From DATAGF01 sp963835685 (GTDB lineage Bacteria > Actinomycetota > Thermoleophilia > Miltoncostaeales > Miltoncostaeaceae): a DNA stretch of 64,000 bases. Shown piece after piece: positions 51,606 through 60,291 of the stretch; position 1 is the first letter of the stretch, and each line of letters begins with the position of its first letter. Location of the stretch: contig CAWIGI010000015.1 in assembly GCA_963835685.1 (NCBI GenBank), positions 34,521 through 98,520 of the forward strand, given 5' to 3'. The notes beneath the pieces are model-generated. The model was not told the origin of the DNA and made no database searches. It was given only the letters and a program-made list of their open reading frames with translations. Made by a program: the position numbers and the translations under genes.

Positions 51606-52555
51606 CGCCTGCGCGGCCGCGGACGCTCGTCGTCGGCCCCGGGGCCGTCGGCGGGTTCGTCGCCGCGCGGCTGACCGAGGCCGGCTGGCCCGTCGCCGTC
51701 GCCGCGCGGGGGGCGGCCCTCGACGCCCTGCGGGCCGGCCCGCTGCGGCTGACCGACGACGGCGCGCAGCGCGCGGTGACCCTGCGCGCGGTGGCCGACC
51801 CCGCCGAGTGGGCGCCCGTCGAGCTCGCGCTCGTCTGCACGAAGAGCTTCGACACCGAGGCGGCGGGCGCCGCGCTCGCGCCCGCCCTGGCGCCCGGAGC
51901 GGTCGTCCTGTCGCTGCAGAACGGCGTCTCCAACCCCGCGGCCCTGGCGCGCGCCTGCCCGCGCGCCGCGGTGGGCGGCGTGGCGGTCTACCTCGGCTGC
52001 CAGCGCCTGGCGCCGGACCGCGTGGTGCGGCGGCCCAGTCGCGATCCCGCGACCGGGCGCCTGCGCGACCTCCTGGCCGGCGGCGGCGCCGGGGCGCCGG
52101 GCGAGGCGCTGGCCGCGGTCGCGGCGGCGATCGGGGTCCCGTGCCGCGTCGACGACACCGACCAGGAGGCGCTGTGGACGAAGCTGGTGGCCAACGCGTC
52201 CCTGAACACGGTGACGGCGCTGGGCCGGGCCCGCGTGGGCGCCGTCTTCGCCGACCCCCGTGCCGTCGAGCTGATGCTGGCGCTCGGGAGGGAGGTCGTG
52301 GCCGTGGCCAGGGCCGCCGGCGTCGCGGTGGCGGCCGACGCCGCCGAGGCCTACGTCGCCGACGCCCGCCGGCGCCTGCCGCCCGACGGCGGCTCGTCGA
52401 CCCTCTTCGACCTCGAGGCCGGGCGCAGGCTCGAGCGCGACGCCCTCGTGGGCGCCGTGGTGCGCCTCGGCGAGGACCTCGGCGTCGACGTCCCCGCCAG
52501 CCGCGCGTGCGACGCCCTGCTGCGGCTGCTGGATCCCGCGACCCAGGCTGGCTGA
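51602..52555 (+). CDS. Ketopantoate reductase family (ApbA/PanE), apparent CTG start
   Basis: 317 aa. The Rossmann N-terminus is TLVVGPGAVGGFVAARLTEAGWPVAVAARG. Further motifs are LALVCTKSFDTEAA, VVLSLQNGVSNPAALA and the catalytic Lys in QEALWTKLVANASLNTVTALGRARVG. It reduces 2-ketopantoate with NADPH, or a related substrate. No ATG, GTG or TTG lies near the N-terminus. The CTG at 51602 overlaps the rnhA stop as CTGA, exactly like the NTGA junctions elsewhere, so CTG initiation or a base error is likely. Confidence 0.82.
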   Translation: MTPARPRTLVVGPGAVGGFVAARLTEAGWPVAVAARGAALDALRAGPLRLTDDGAQRAVTLRAVADPAEWAPVELALVCTKSFDTEAAGAALAPALAPGAVVLSLQNGVSNPAALARACPRAAVGGVAVYLGCQRLAPDRVVRRPSRDPATGRLRDLLAGGGAGAPGEALAAVAAAIGVPCRVDDTDQEALWTKLVANASLNTVTALGRARVGAVFADPRAVELMLALGREVVAVARAAGVAVAADAAEAYVADARRRLPPDGGSSTLFDLEAGRRLERDALVGAVVRLGEDLGVDVPASRACDALLRLLDPATQAG

Positions 52556-52567
52556 GCCCCGCCGTCC

Positions 52568-52573
52568 TACACT
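52568..52573 (+). promoter_or_regulatory. -10 box of a leaderless promoter (S2P protease)
   Basis: TACACT followed by 7 nt and GTG 52581. Confidence 0.45.
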
Positions 52574-52580
52574 TCGAGGC

Positions 52581-53675
52581 GTGAGGGACAGCTTCTCGCT
52601 GGGAACCGTCGCCGGCGTCAGGATCGGCCTGAACTGGAGCGTCCTGCTGCTCCTGGGCCTGCTGATGTGGACGCTGGCCACGGGCATCTTCCCGGAGACC
52701 AACCCGGGCCTCGGGGACAACGCCTACTTCGCGATGGCGGTGGTCGCGTCCCTGGCCTTCTTCGCCTCCATCCTGCTGCACGAGCTGGGTCATGCGGTCC
52801 AGGCGCGCCGCGACGGGATGGAGATCGACGGGATCACCCTGTGGCTGTTCGGGGGCGTCGCGCGCTTCGCCGGGATGTTCCCCTCCCCCGGCGCGGAGTT
52901 CCGCATCGCGGTGGCGGGGCCGCTGGTCTCGCTGGCCCTGGGCGGGGGCTTCGTGGGCATCGCCCTGGTGCCGGGCCTGCCCGAGCCGGTCAACGCGGTG
53001 TGCGCGTGGCTCGGCTTCATCAACCTGGCGCTGCTCGTCTTCAACCTGCTGCCGGCCCTGCCGCTCGACGGGGGGAGGATGCTGCGGGCGGGGCTCTGGC
53101 GCTGGAAGGGCGACCTCCGCAGCGCCACCCGGCTCGCCGCGGGGGGCGGGCGGCTCCTCTCCTTCGCCCTGATCGGCCTCGGGATCGCGATGTTCATCCT
53201 GCAGGGGGCGTTCAGCGGCATCTGGCTCGCCGTCATCGGCTGGTTCCTGCTGCAGGCCTCCGCCGCCGAGTCGCGGGCCATCATGCGGACGGACCCGCTC
53301 GCCGGCATGCGCGTGGGCGACCTGATGGTGCGGGACCCGGTGACGGCCTCCCCGGAGGAGACGCTCGCCCAGTTCGCCGACCGGATCGCGTGGGCGCACC
53401 GCCACACGGCCTACCCCGTCGTTGACGACGGCCGCGCGGTGGGGATGGTCCCGCTGCGGTGCCTCTCGGACGTCCCGCGCACGGACTGGCCGACCCGGCG
53501 CGTGCGCGACTGCATGGTCGGCCGCGACCGCCTGCCGACCCTGTCGGCGGACGACGACCTCGGCGCCGCGGTCACCGCGCTCCGCGGCTCAGGTTTGGGG
53601 CGCGCCCTCGTGCTCGACGGGGAGCGGCTCGTCGGCCTCCTCTCCATCTCCGACGTCGCCCGCGTCGTCGCCTGA
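52581..53675 (+). CDS. Site-2 protease family metallopeptidase with CBS domains
   Basis: 364 aa. The zinc motif HELGH (FASILLHELGHAVQARRDGM) and the distal LLPALPLDGGRMLRA (Asp ligand) define the M50 S2P family, with about six membrane helices. Two CBS motifs follow at about 245-364 (VGDLMVRDPVTASPEETLAQFADRIAW, VRDCMVGRDRLPTLSADDDLG). CBS-bearing S2Ps may sense adenine nucleotides. It could act in intramembrane cleavage of anti-sigma factors such as those in this window; this is inference. Confidence 0.92.
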   Translation: MRDSFSLGTVAGVRIGLNWSVLLLLGLLMWTLATGIFPETNPGLGDNAYFAMAVVASLAFFASILLHELGHAVQARRDGMEIDGITLWLFGGVARFAGMFPSPGAEFRIAVAGPLVSLALGGGFVGIALVPGLPEPVNAVCAWLGFINLALLVFNLLPALPLDGGRMLRAGLWRWKGDLRSATRLAAGGGRLLSFALIGLGIAMFILQGAFSGIWLAVIGWFLLQASAAESRAIMRTDPLAGMRVGDLMVRDPVTASPEETLAQFADRIAWAHRHTAYPVVDDGRAVGMVPLRCLSDVPRTDWPTRRVRDCMVGRDRLPTLSADDDLGAAVTALRGSGLGRALVLDGERLVGLLSISDVARVVA

Positions 53676-53697
53676 CCCGCGGCCGCTCGGCCGCCTC

Positions 53698-54684
53698 GTG
53701 GAGGACGCGCTGGCCCGCGGGATGCGCCGCGGCCGCCGGGCGGGGTTGATCGTGGCGGGCATGCGCGGCGACGAGCGCGCCGTCGCCGCGGCCGGGGTCG
53801 CGCCCGACGCAATCGTGGACTACGGGTCCATCACCAAGGTCGTGACCGCGCTGGCGCTCGCCGACATGGCCGAGGAGGGCGTGGTGGGGCTCGACGACCC
53901 GCTCTGGGCCCACCTGCCGGCCGCCGCGGCGATCCCGCGGCGCGGGCGCGAGATCACCCTCGCCGACCTCGCCTCGCACACCTCCGGGCTTCCGAAGGTC
54001 CCCCGCGACCTGCTGTGGCGGGCGCTGCTGCACCATCTCCGCGACCCGTACGGGTGGATCACGCCCGCCCGGCTGGAGGCGTCGCTGGCCCGGCTGCGCC
54101 CGCGCGCGCCCGGGGGCCGGGCCCGCTACTCGAACCTCGGCGCGGCGCTGCTCGGCGCCGCCCTCGCCCGGCGCGAGGGGACCTCCTACGAGACCCTCGC
54201 GCGGCGCAGGGTGCTCGTGCCCCTCGGCATGGACGACACCTGGGTGGAGCTCCCCGAGGCGCTGGGCCCGCGCCGGGCCCGGGGCCACTCGCGCCTGGGC
54301 CGCCCGGTCCTGGCGTGGGACATGGGGACGTTCGCCGGCGCCGGGGCGCTCGTCGGCAGCGCAGCGGACCTGCTGCGCCGGGGCGCGGCCGTCGCCCGAC
54401 CGCCCGACTCGCGCCTCGGCCGGGCCATGGCGGTGAGCCTCGCGCCGCGCGCGCGGCTGGCGCCCGGCGTGCGGGTGGGCCTGGGCTGGCTGCTGTGGCG
54501 GCGCCGGGGCGGGCCGGACGCCGTCTGGCACAGCGGCGGGACCGGTGGCTTCCGCGCCATCGTCGCGGTCGTCCCGGAGACGGCCACTGCGGCGGTCGCC
54601 CTCTCCACCTCGACCCGCTCGCCGGACGGCGTCGCGATGTGGCTCCTGGACCGGCTGAACGAGGCGCCGGCTCCGTCCTCGTGA
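53698..54684 (+). CDS. Beta-lactamase-fold serine hydrolase
   Basis: 328 aa. The SxxK nucleophile is YGSITKVVTALALADMAEEG. The Y-x-N motif is ARYSNLGAALLG and the HxG-like motif is VWHSGGTGGF. LASHTSGLPKVPRDL is typical of class C-like esterases and D-aminopeptidases (COG1680). No signal peptide. The start may be GTG 53698 or ATG 53722. It follows the S2P gene by about 20 nt. Confidence 0.87.
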   Translation: MEDALARGMRRGRRAGLIVAGMRGDERAVAAAGVAPDAIVDYGSITKVVTALALADMAEEGVVGLDDPLWAHLPAAAAIPRRGREITLADLASHTSGLPKVPRDLLWRALLHHLRDPYGWITPARLEASLARLRPRAPGGRARYSNLGAALLGAALARREGTSYETLARRRVLVPLGMDDTWVELPEALGPRRARGHSRLGRPVLAWDMGTFAGAGALVGSAADLLRRGAAVARPPDSRLGRAMAVSLAPRARLAPGVRVGLGWLLWRRRGGPDAVWHSGGTGGFRAIVAVVPETATAAVALSTSTRSPDGVAMWLLDRLNEAPAPSS

Positions 54685-54688
54685 GGCA

Positions 54689-55639
54689 TCATGCCGGCGG
54701 CGTCGGCTCCGCCGCCCGGTCGGCGCGGGCGTCGGCGATGGCCTTGCGGAAGCGCAGGTTGCGCAGCATCAGGGCCATGCACAGGAGACCCAGGCTCACG
54801 TTCAGGATCAACAGCGTCAGCTCCATGCCGGCGCTGAAGGCGAGGATCTCCGTGCGGCCGGCCTGGCCGGCCAGCAGGACCACGAGCAGCGCCTGCGTGG
54901 GCCCGAGGCCCCCCGGGGTCGCGGGGAACAGGGCCCCGAGGCTGCCGGCGACCTGCACGAGGAGCGCGTTCTCGAGGCTCCCCGGCACGCTGAAGGCCTC
55001 GAGGAAGAACCAGGCGGCGGCGACCCGGCAGACCCAGCCCACCGCCTGCCACGGGACGACGGCGGCGAGGTAGCGGGTGGGCGTGCGCAGGATCGCAAGG
55101 CCCTGGCCGAACTGGCGCCAGAAGCGGCGCACGCGGCGCCCCGCGACGAAGGCCAGGGCCGCCAGGGCCGCGACGATCCCGGCCACGATCCAGCCATTGC
55201 GGAACGCCCAGGAGAGGTCGAACGCGGGGATGTCCGGCAGCCGCAGTCCCGGCAGCAACCCCGCCGTCAGGGCCCAGAGCACGAGCGCGCTCGCCACGAA
55301 GAAGTCGAAGACCGTCTCGGTGACGAGGCTGCCCACCAGCGTCGGGTAATGGGCGTCGCGCGTTGAGCGCTTGACCAGGAACATCTTCACGATGTCCCCC
55401 GCCCGCGCCGGGATGACCGCGTTCACCCCCACCCCCGCGCAGTACGCGCCGAAGGCCGTGCGGTAGCGGATGCGCTCGGCCGGCAGCGCCGCGCGCAGGA
55501 TCTCCTGCCAGGCGCGCGAGCGCAGGGCGAGGTTGGCGACGCTCAGGACGACCGCCGCGGCGAGGAAGCCCCAGTGGACCGCGGCCAGCCGCTCGCCGAA
55601 GGCCTGGACGGCGTCGATGAAGCTGCGGATCGAGTCCAT
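54689..55639 (-). CDS. Lysylphosphatidylglycerol synthase TM-region / flippase-like protein (UPF0104)
   Basis: 316 aa with about 7-8 membrane helices. The family motifs are LALRSRAWQEILRAA, VNAVIPARAGDIVKMFLVKR (R-x-G-D), VTETVFDFFVASALV, and LGALFPATPGGLGPTQALLVVLL. Such proteins are thought to move lipids or polyprenyl-linked compounds across the membrane. The role here is unknown. The gene sits between the serine hydrolase and metW. Confidence 0.85.
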   Translation of the reverse strand: MDSIRSFIDAVQAFGERLAAVHWGFLAAAVVLSVANLALRSRAWQEILRAALPAERIRYRTAFGAYCAGVGVNAVIPARAGDIVKMFLVKRSTRDAHYPTLVGSLVTETVFDFFVASALVLWALTAGLLPGLRLPDIPAFDLSWAFRNGWIVAGIVAALAALAFVAGRRVRRFWRQFGQGLAILRTPTRYLAAVVPWQAVGWVCRVAAAWFFLEAFSVPGSLENALLVQVAGSLGALFPATPGGLGPTQALLVVLLAGQAGRTEILAFSAGMELTLLILNVSLGLLCMALMLRNLRFRKAIADARADRAAEPTPPA

Positions 55640-55648
55640 GCGGCGCCG

Positions 55649-56242
55649 CTATCGTCGCAGCAGGTACGCGGCCCCGGCGGCGAGCAGGTTGGGCCGCCTC
55701 GCCGCGCGCGGCGGCGCGGGCCCGCCGTCCCCGTCCAGCAGGCGGCGGTCGAGCAGGGTCAGCCCCTCGGCACGCGCCAGCGCCTCGAAGTCGCGGATCG
55801 TGCAGAGGTGGATGTTCGGCGTCTCGTGCCAGCGGTAGGGGAGCGTCCTCGTGACGGGCATCCTGCCCCCGAGCACCAGCTGCGCCCGCAGGCGCCAGTG
55901 CCCGAAGTTCGGGAACGAGACGATGCCCACGCGCCCGACGCGCGTGACCTCGCGCAGGACCAGCACCGGCCGGTGCACGGCCTGGAGCGTCTGCGAGAGC
56001 ACGACGACGTCGAAGGAGCCGTCCTCGAACTCGGGCAGGCCGCGGTCGATGTCCGCCTCCACCACGGGCACGCCGCGCTCCACGCAGGCGTGGAGCGCCT
56101 CGCGCGAGACCTCCACTCCCTGCCCTCGGCAGCCGCGCGAGGCGATCAGCTCGGCGAGCAGGTCGCCGTCGCCGCACCCGAGGTCGAGCACGCGCGAGCC
56201 GGGGGAGACCATCTGCGCGACGAGGTCGAGGTCCGCCCTCAC
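55649..56242 (-). CDS. metW: MetW methyltransferase-like protein
   Basis: 197 aa. SPGSRVLDLGCGDGDLLAELI, VEADIDRGLPEFEDGSFDVVVLSQTLQAVHRPVLVLREVTRVGRVGIVSFPNFGHW and LPYRWHETPNIHLCTIRDFE are MetW signatures. MetW pairs with MetX in Gram-negative and some actinobacterial homoserine acyltransferase systems. GTG 56242 overlaps the metX stop as GTGA. Confidence 0.92.
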   Translation of the reverse strand: MRADLDLVAQMVSPGSRVLDLGCGDGDLLAELIASRGCRGQGVEVSREALHACVERGVPVVEADIDRGLPEFEDGSFDVVVLSQTLQAVHRPVLVLREVTRVGRVGIVSFPNFGHWRLRAQLVLGGRMPVTRTLPYRWHETPNIHLCTIRDFEALARAEGLTLLDRRLLDGDGGPAPPRAARRPNLLAAGAAYLLRR

Positions 56243-57387
56243 GCCCGGGCGGCCGCGGGCGCCCGCTCCCGGGCCACGCGGTCGAGGAACGCGGCCACCG
56301 TGCGGTGGTACTCCGGCACCACCAGCAGGAACGAGTCGTGGCCGTGGGGCGAGCCGACCTCGCGGAAGGTCACCGGGGCGCCGTGGGCCGCGAGCGTCCG
56401 CACGATCTCCCGCGAGTGGCTCGAGTCGAAGCGCCAGTCCGTGTCGAATGAGATCACGAGCACGTCGCTCGTCATCGCGGCGACCGCCTCGGCGGTCCGC
56501 ACCGGGTCGGCGAACGGCTCGAAGTAGTCCATGACCCGCGACAGGTAGAGGTAGCTGTTGGCGTCGAAGCGGCGCAGGAACGACTCGCCCTGGTGCTGCA
56601 GGTAGCTCTCCACCTGGAAGTCGATGTCGAACCCCAGGCGCGGCACGTCCCCGTTCTGGAGCCGCCGCCCGAACTTGCGGCGCATGGATTCGGCCGACAG
56701 GTACGTGATGTGCGCCATCTGGCGCGCCACCGCGAGGCCGCGGTCGGGACGGACGCCGGCCTCGTAGTAGTCGCCGCCGTGGAAGTCGGGGTCGCTCATG
56801 ATGGCGGTCCGGGCGACGGCCGAGAAGGCGATGTTCTGCGCCGACAGCCGGCTGCTGCCGCAGATCACCACGGCCGCGCCCAGCTCTCCCGGGGCGTCGA
56901 GCGCCCACTGCAGCGCCTGCATCGCGCCGAGCGACCCGCCGATCGCGGCCAGCGGCCGGGCGATCCCGAGGTGACGCACGACGGCGCGCTGCACGCGCAC
57001 GAGGTCGCTCACCGTGAACAGCGGGAACCGCAGGCCGTAGGGCCGGCCCGTGGCCGGATCCACCGAGGACGGGCCGGTCGTCCCCTGGCAGCCTCCGAGC
57101 AGGTTGGCGCAGATCACGAAGAACCGGTCGGTGTCGAGCGGCCGGCCGGGCCCGATGATGTTGTCCCACCAGCCGCGGCGGGCGGGGTCGCCGTGGTGCC
57201 CCGCCGCGTGGGCGTCGCCGGTCAGGGCGTGGCAGACCACCACCGCGTTGGCGCGGGCGTCGTCGAGCGTCCCGTAGGTCTCGTACGCGACCTCCACCGG
57301 CGCGAGCATCCCGCCCGAGTCGAGCGCCAGCGGCCGCTCCCGGTCGAACAGGACCGCCGTCTGCGTCTCGACGAGCTCCACCGGCAC
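56239..57387 (-). CDS. metX: Homoserine O-acyltransferase MetX
   Basis: 382 aa alpha/beta hydrolase. VAYETYGTLDDARANAVVVCHALTGDAHAAG, ANLLGGCQGTTGPSS, the nucleophile elbow IGGSLGAMQALQWA (Ser), the Asp in ISFDTDWRFDSSHSREI and the His in GSPHGHDSFLL complete the triad. It activates homoserine for methionine synthesis. Acetyl versus succinyl donor cannot be decided here. GTG 57387 follows TAGAGT by 6 nt (leaderless). Confidence 0.94.
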   Translation of the reverse strand: MPVELVETQTAVLFDRERPLALDSGGMLAPVEVAYETYGTLDDARANAVVVCHALTGDAHAAGHHGDPARRGWWDNIIGPGRPLDTDRFFVICANLLGGCQGTTGPSSVDPATGRPYGLRFPLFTVSDLVRVQRAVVRHLGIARPLAAIGGSLGAMQALQWALDAPGELGAAVVICGSSRLSAQNIAFSAVARTAIMSDPDFHGGDYYEAGVRPDRGLAVARQMAHITYLSAESMRRKFGRRLQNGDVPRLGFDIDFQVESYLQHQGESFLRRFDANSYLYLSRVMDYFEPFADPVRTAEAVAAMTSDVLVISFDTDWRFDSSHSREIVRTLAAHGAPVTFREVGSPHGHDSFLLVVPEYHRTVAAFLDRVARERAPAAARA

Positions 57388-57393
57388 GCTCGT

Positions 57394-57403
57394 ACTCTAG
57401 GGT
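57394..57403. promoter_or_regulatory. Back-to-back divergent -10 boxes sharing one TA step
   Basis: On the plus strand TAGGGT (57398-57403) is 7 nt before the cupin ATG at 57411. On the minus strand TAGAGT (57399-57394) is 6 nt before the metX GTG at 57387. The two boxes share T57398-A57399, so only one polymerase can melt the site at a time. The start codons are 23 bp apart. Confidence 0.6.
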
Positions 57404-57410
57404 CTGCGCC

Positions 57411-57845
57411 ATGGAGGCCGGGGTCAGCGTGACGCGGCTCGAGCCGGGCTCGCCCGAGCGCTTCGTGCCGCTGCGGCGGCAGCTCGGCGTCACCGCGTTC
57501 GGGCTCAACCAGATCGTCCTCCGCCCGGGCGAGCGTGGCCGGATCCACCGCCACGAGCGCCAGGAGGAGGTCTACCTCGTCCTGGATGGCACGCTCACCC
57601 TGGAGGTGGAGGCCCGCGAGCAGGACCTCGCGCGGGGCACGGTGGCCCGCGTCGGCCCGGAGGTGCGGAGGCGGCTGCTCAACCGGGGCCCGGAGGCGTG
57701 CGTGGTGCTCGCGATCGGCGCCGCCGGCGAGCATGCCGGCCGCGACGGGCTCGCCTACTCGGACTGGGACGACGACGACCCGCGCCCGCCCCAGGAGGTC
57801 CCGCTCCCCGAGGACCTGCCGGCCTCGGAGCTGCGCTCCTCCTGA
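57411..57845 (+). CDS. Cupin-domain protein
   Basis: 144 aa. The cupin motifs are RPGERGRIHRHERQEEVYLVLDG (motif 1 with His and Glu ligands) and VGPEVRRRLLNRGPEACVVLAIG (motif 2). An acidic tail follows. It is a small metal-binding cupin; the substrate is unknown. ATG 57411 comes 7 nt after TAGGGT. Divergent from metX and convergent with the cyclase gene. Confidence 0.85.
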   Translation: MEAGVSVTRLEPGSPERFVPLRRQLGVTAFGLNQIVLRPGERGRIHRHERQEEVYLVLDGTLTLEVEAREQDLARGTVARVGPEVRRRLLNRGPEACVVLAIGAAGEHAGRDGLAYSDWDDDDPRPPQEVPLPEDLPASELRSS

Positions 57846-57861
57846 GCCTCGGCGCCCGACG

Positions 57862-58491
57862 TCAGGACGGGCGCAGCAGCGCCCGCGCGGGGGACCCGTC
57901 GGCGCCCTCGAGCCTGAGCGGGAGGCAGACCAAGTCGTAGCGCCCGGGCGGCGCCCCCCGCAGGTCGAGCCCCTCGACCACGACGACGCCGGCCTCCAGC
58001 AGCGTCCGGTGGGTCGGCGCGGGATCGGCGCTCGGGGCGATGGAGAGGTAGTCGATGCCCAGCAGCCGCACGCCCATGGCCACCAGCTCGCGGGCCGCGT
58101 CGTCGGCGACGCCGACGTAGTCGCGGGTGAACTCGTCGCGCGCCCAGAGGTCGCCGTTCCGTGTCCGCAGCAGCAGGCGCTCGGTGCCCGGCGGGATCTT
58201 CAGAGCCGCCAGCGCGGCGGCGTCGATGTCGCTCGTCGCCGCCCACGCGTCGACGACGACGGCGGGGCCGATCAGCGCGTCGAGCGGCAGGCGGTCCGCG
58301 CCGGCGCCGCCCTCCACGAAGTGCAACGGCGCGTTGACGTGCGTCCCCGTGTGGGCCCCCATCTCCATCCCGCTGACGTTGGCGAGGTCTCCGCGGGCGA
58401 TCTCCATGACCCGCTCGATCCGCACCGGAGGGTCGCCGTCGTAGACGATCATCCCGGTCCGCACGGGCACGCTCACGTCGATCCACGCCAC
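57862..58491 (-). CDS. Cyclase family / kynurenine-formamidase-like hydrolase
   Basis: 209 aa. WIDVSVPVRTGMIVYDGDPPV and the metal motif GAHTGTHVNAPLHFVEGG (HxGTHxDAPxH, with N in place of D) define the cyclase/KynB family. LLIRTxN-like RLLLRTRNGDLW and GVRLLGIDYLSIAP follow. The Asp-to-Asn change in the metal motif is notable; activity may differ. GTG 58491 starts VAWIDVSV. Divergent from the universal stress protein. Confidence 0.87.
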   Translation of the reverse strand: MAWIDVSVPVRTGMIVYDGDPPVRIERVMEIARGDLANVSGMEMGAHTGTHVNAPLHFVEGGAGADRLPLDALIGPAVVVDAWAATSDIDAAALAALKIPPGTERLLLRTRNGDLWARDEFTRDYVGVADDAARELVAMGVRLLGIDYLSIAPSADPAPTHRTLLEAGVVVVEGLDLRGAPPGRYDLVCLPLRLEGADGSPARALLRPS

Positions 58492-58547
58492 CGTCGGAGT
58501 GATACCCGATCCCGGGGCGGCGGTGGCCGGGGCGGCGCGTGCCGGAA

Positions 58548-58553
58548 TAGGGT
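58548..58553 (+). promoter_or_regulatory. -10 box of a leaderless promoter (UspA gene)
   Basis: TAGGGT followed by 6 nt and ATG 58560. Confidence 0.45.
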
Positions 58554-58559
58554 GGCGCC

Positions 58560-59009
58560 ATGGTGGGCCCACCCGGTTACGAGCGCGTCGCGTGCTGCGT
58601 TGACGCCCCGGAGGCGGGCCCGGCGCTCGGCGAGGCCGTTCGAATCGCATCCTTGAGCGCCGCGCGGCTCAGCCTCGTGCACGTGGCCGAGCCGCCGGGC
58701 CGCTACTCCGGCGGGCGCACCGCGTGGACCCCTCCGGAGGACGTCCTGGCCGACGAGATCGCCGCCGAGGCCCGCTCGTGGCTCGAGCGGCTCGCGGCGG
58801 GGGTGAGCGGTGCGGAGGCGGTGGTCCTCCAGGGCCCCGACCCCGCGGAGGCGATCCTCGCCTGGGCGGGCGAGACCGGCTGCGACCTGCTCGTCGTCCA
58901 CCCGCACCGGCGCGGCGTGGTGCATCGGGTGCTCGGCAGCGTCACGATGCGCCTCGTCCGCGACGCGCCCTGCCCGGTGTTGGTCGTTCCCTCCCCCGGC
59001 CAGGGCTGA
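58560..59009 (+). CDS. Universal stress protein (UspA) family
   Basis: 149 aa. YERVACCVDAPEAGPALGEAVRIASLSAARLSLVHVAEP opens the fold. The ATP-binding-type end G-x2-G-x9-G(S/T) is matched by HRRGVVHRVLGSVTMRLVRDAPCPVLVVP. A single cytoplasmic domain, probably nucleotide-binding. Convergent with the PLD gene 8 nt away. Confidence 0.88.
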   Translation: MVGPPGYERVACCVDAPEAGPALGEAVRIASLSAARLSLVHVAEPPGRYSGGRTAWTPPEDVLADEIAAEARSWLERLAAGVSGAEAVVLQGPDPAEAILAWAGETGCDLLVVHPHRRGVVHRVLGSVTMRLVRDAPCPVLVVPSPGQG

Positions 59010-59016
59010 CGGCCCG

Positions 59017-60291
59017 TCAGAGCTCCCGCCGCAGCAGCCGCGCCGCGGCCTCGCGCGCCCGCTCGTGGAGCGGGCGGGTGCTCCACTCCTCGAGCGTGAT
59101 CTCCGCCGAGCGGGTCAGGTCGCGCTCGAAGGCGTCCGTCAGCCCGGCGGCGAAGGCCGCGTCCTGGACGCCGACGACGTTCTCGTCGTTCAGCTGGAAC
59201 GAGCGGTTGTCGAAGTTCGCCGACCCCACGGTTAACCAGACGCCGTCGACCACCATCGACTTCGCGTGGAGCATCGTGGGCTGGTACTCGAAGATCCGCA
59301 CCCCAGCCTCCAGCAGCTGCCCGTAGACCGACCGCGCGGTGTGGCGGACGACGTCCTTGTCGATGAGTGGCCCGGGCACCAGCACGCGGATGGCGACGCC
59401 CGAGCGCGCGGCGTCGGCCATGGCGGCCAGGAAGGCCGGGCGGGGCGCGAAGTAGGCCGACGTCAGGTCGATGCTCCGCCGGGCGGCGGCGATCGTGAGG
59501 AAGAAGAGCGTCTCGAGGTCGGTGTCGCCGACGCCGGCGCTCGAGCGGACGCCGAGCATCGCCGCCCCCTCGCCCGCGATCGGCTCGAGCTCGGGCAGGT
59601 CGTCCTCCCCGGCGAGGACCTCGCCGGTCGCCTCGAGCCAGTTCTCGGAGAACGACCCCTGCAGGCTGCGGACCACCGGCCCCTCGACCCGCACGTGCGT
59701 GTCGCGCCAGTGCCCGGGGTCCTGGGCGTCGCCGGTCCACTCGTCCGCGATGCCGACCCCCCCGGTGAAGCCGACCCGGCCGTCGAGGACGAGGAGCTTG
59801 CGATGGGTGCGGTTGTTGCCGCGCCGGATCGCGTAGGGCTTGGGCGGGCGGAAGCGACGCACCGAGACCCCGGAGCCCTCCATGCGGGCGATCAGATCCG
59901 GGTCCATCTTGAGCGACCCCACGGCGTCGAGGAGGACGCGGCACTCGACCCCCGCGGTCGCGCGCTCGCACAGCGCGTCGGCGAACTCCCCCGCGATGTC
60001 GCCGCGCCAGTAGATGTAGGTGAGCAGGTTGGCCGTCCGCCGCGCCGAGCCGATCGCCTCGAGCATCGCCGGGAAGATGCGGTCGCCGTTGACGAGGATC
60101 TCGGCCGCGTTGCCGCGCGTGATCGGCGCCTGGGTGAGCGCCTCGGCCGCCCGCAGGAAGCCCTCGGAGCCGACCTCGGGGCAATCGTCGAGCGTGTAGC
60201 CCCGGCCCCCCTCGCGGCGATGGCGAAGCGACTCGCTCGCGTAGCGGGCGGCGAGCGCCGCGGCGATCGCCGCCGGCCAGCGCGCGTTCAC
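59017..60291 (-). CDS. Phospholipase D / cardiolipin synthase-like protein
   Basis: 424 aa. Two HKD motifs are present: NRTHRKLLVLDGRVGFTGG and TMLHAKSMVVDGVWLTVGSANFDNRSF. The N-terminus has no strong membrane helix, unlike typical ClsA. It probably transfers phosphatidyl groups or hydrolyses phospholipids. GTG 60291 overlaps the lipid kinase stop as GTGA, linking the two lipid genes. Confidence 0.9.
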   Translation of the reverse strand: MNARWPAAIAAALAARYASESLRHRREGGRGYTLDDCPEVGSEGFLRAAEALTQAPITRGNAAEILVNGDRIFPAMLEAIGSARRTANLLTYIYWRGDIAGEFADALCERATAGVECRVLLDAVGSLKMDPDLIARMEGSGVSVRRFRPPKPYAIRRGNNRTHRKLLVLDGRVGFTGGVGIADEWTGDAQDPGHWRDTHVRVEGPVVRSLQGSFSENWLEATGEVLAGEDDLPELEPIAGEGAAMLGVRSSAGVGDTDLETLFFLTIAAARRSIDLTSAYFAPRPAFLAAMADAARSGVAIRVLVPGPLIDKDVVRHTARSVYGQLLEAGVRIFEYQPTMLHAKSMVVDGVWLTVGSANFDNRSFQLNDENVVGVQDAAFAAGLTDAFERDLTRSAEITLEEWSTRPLHERAREAAARLLRREL

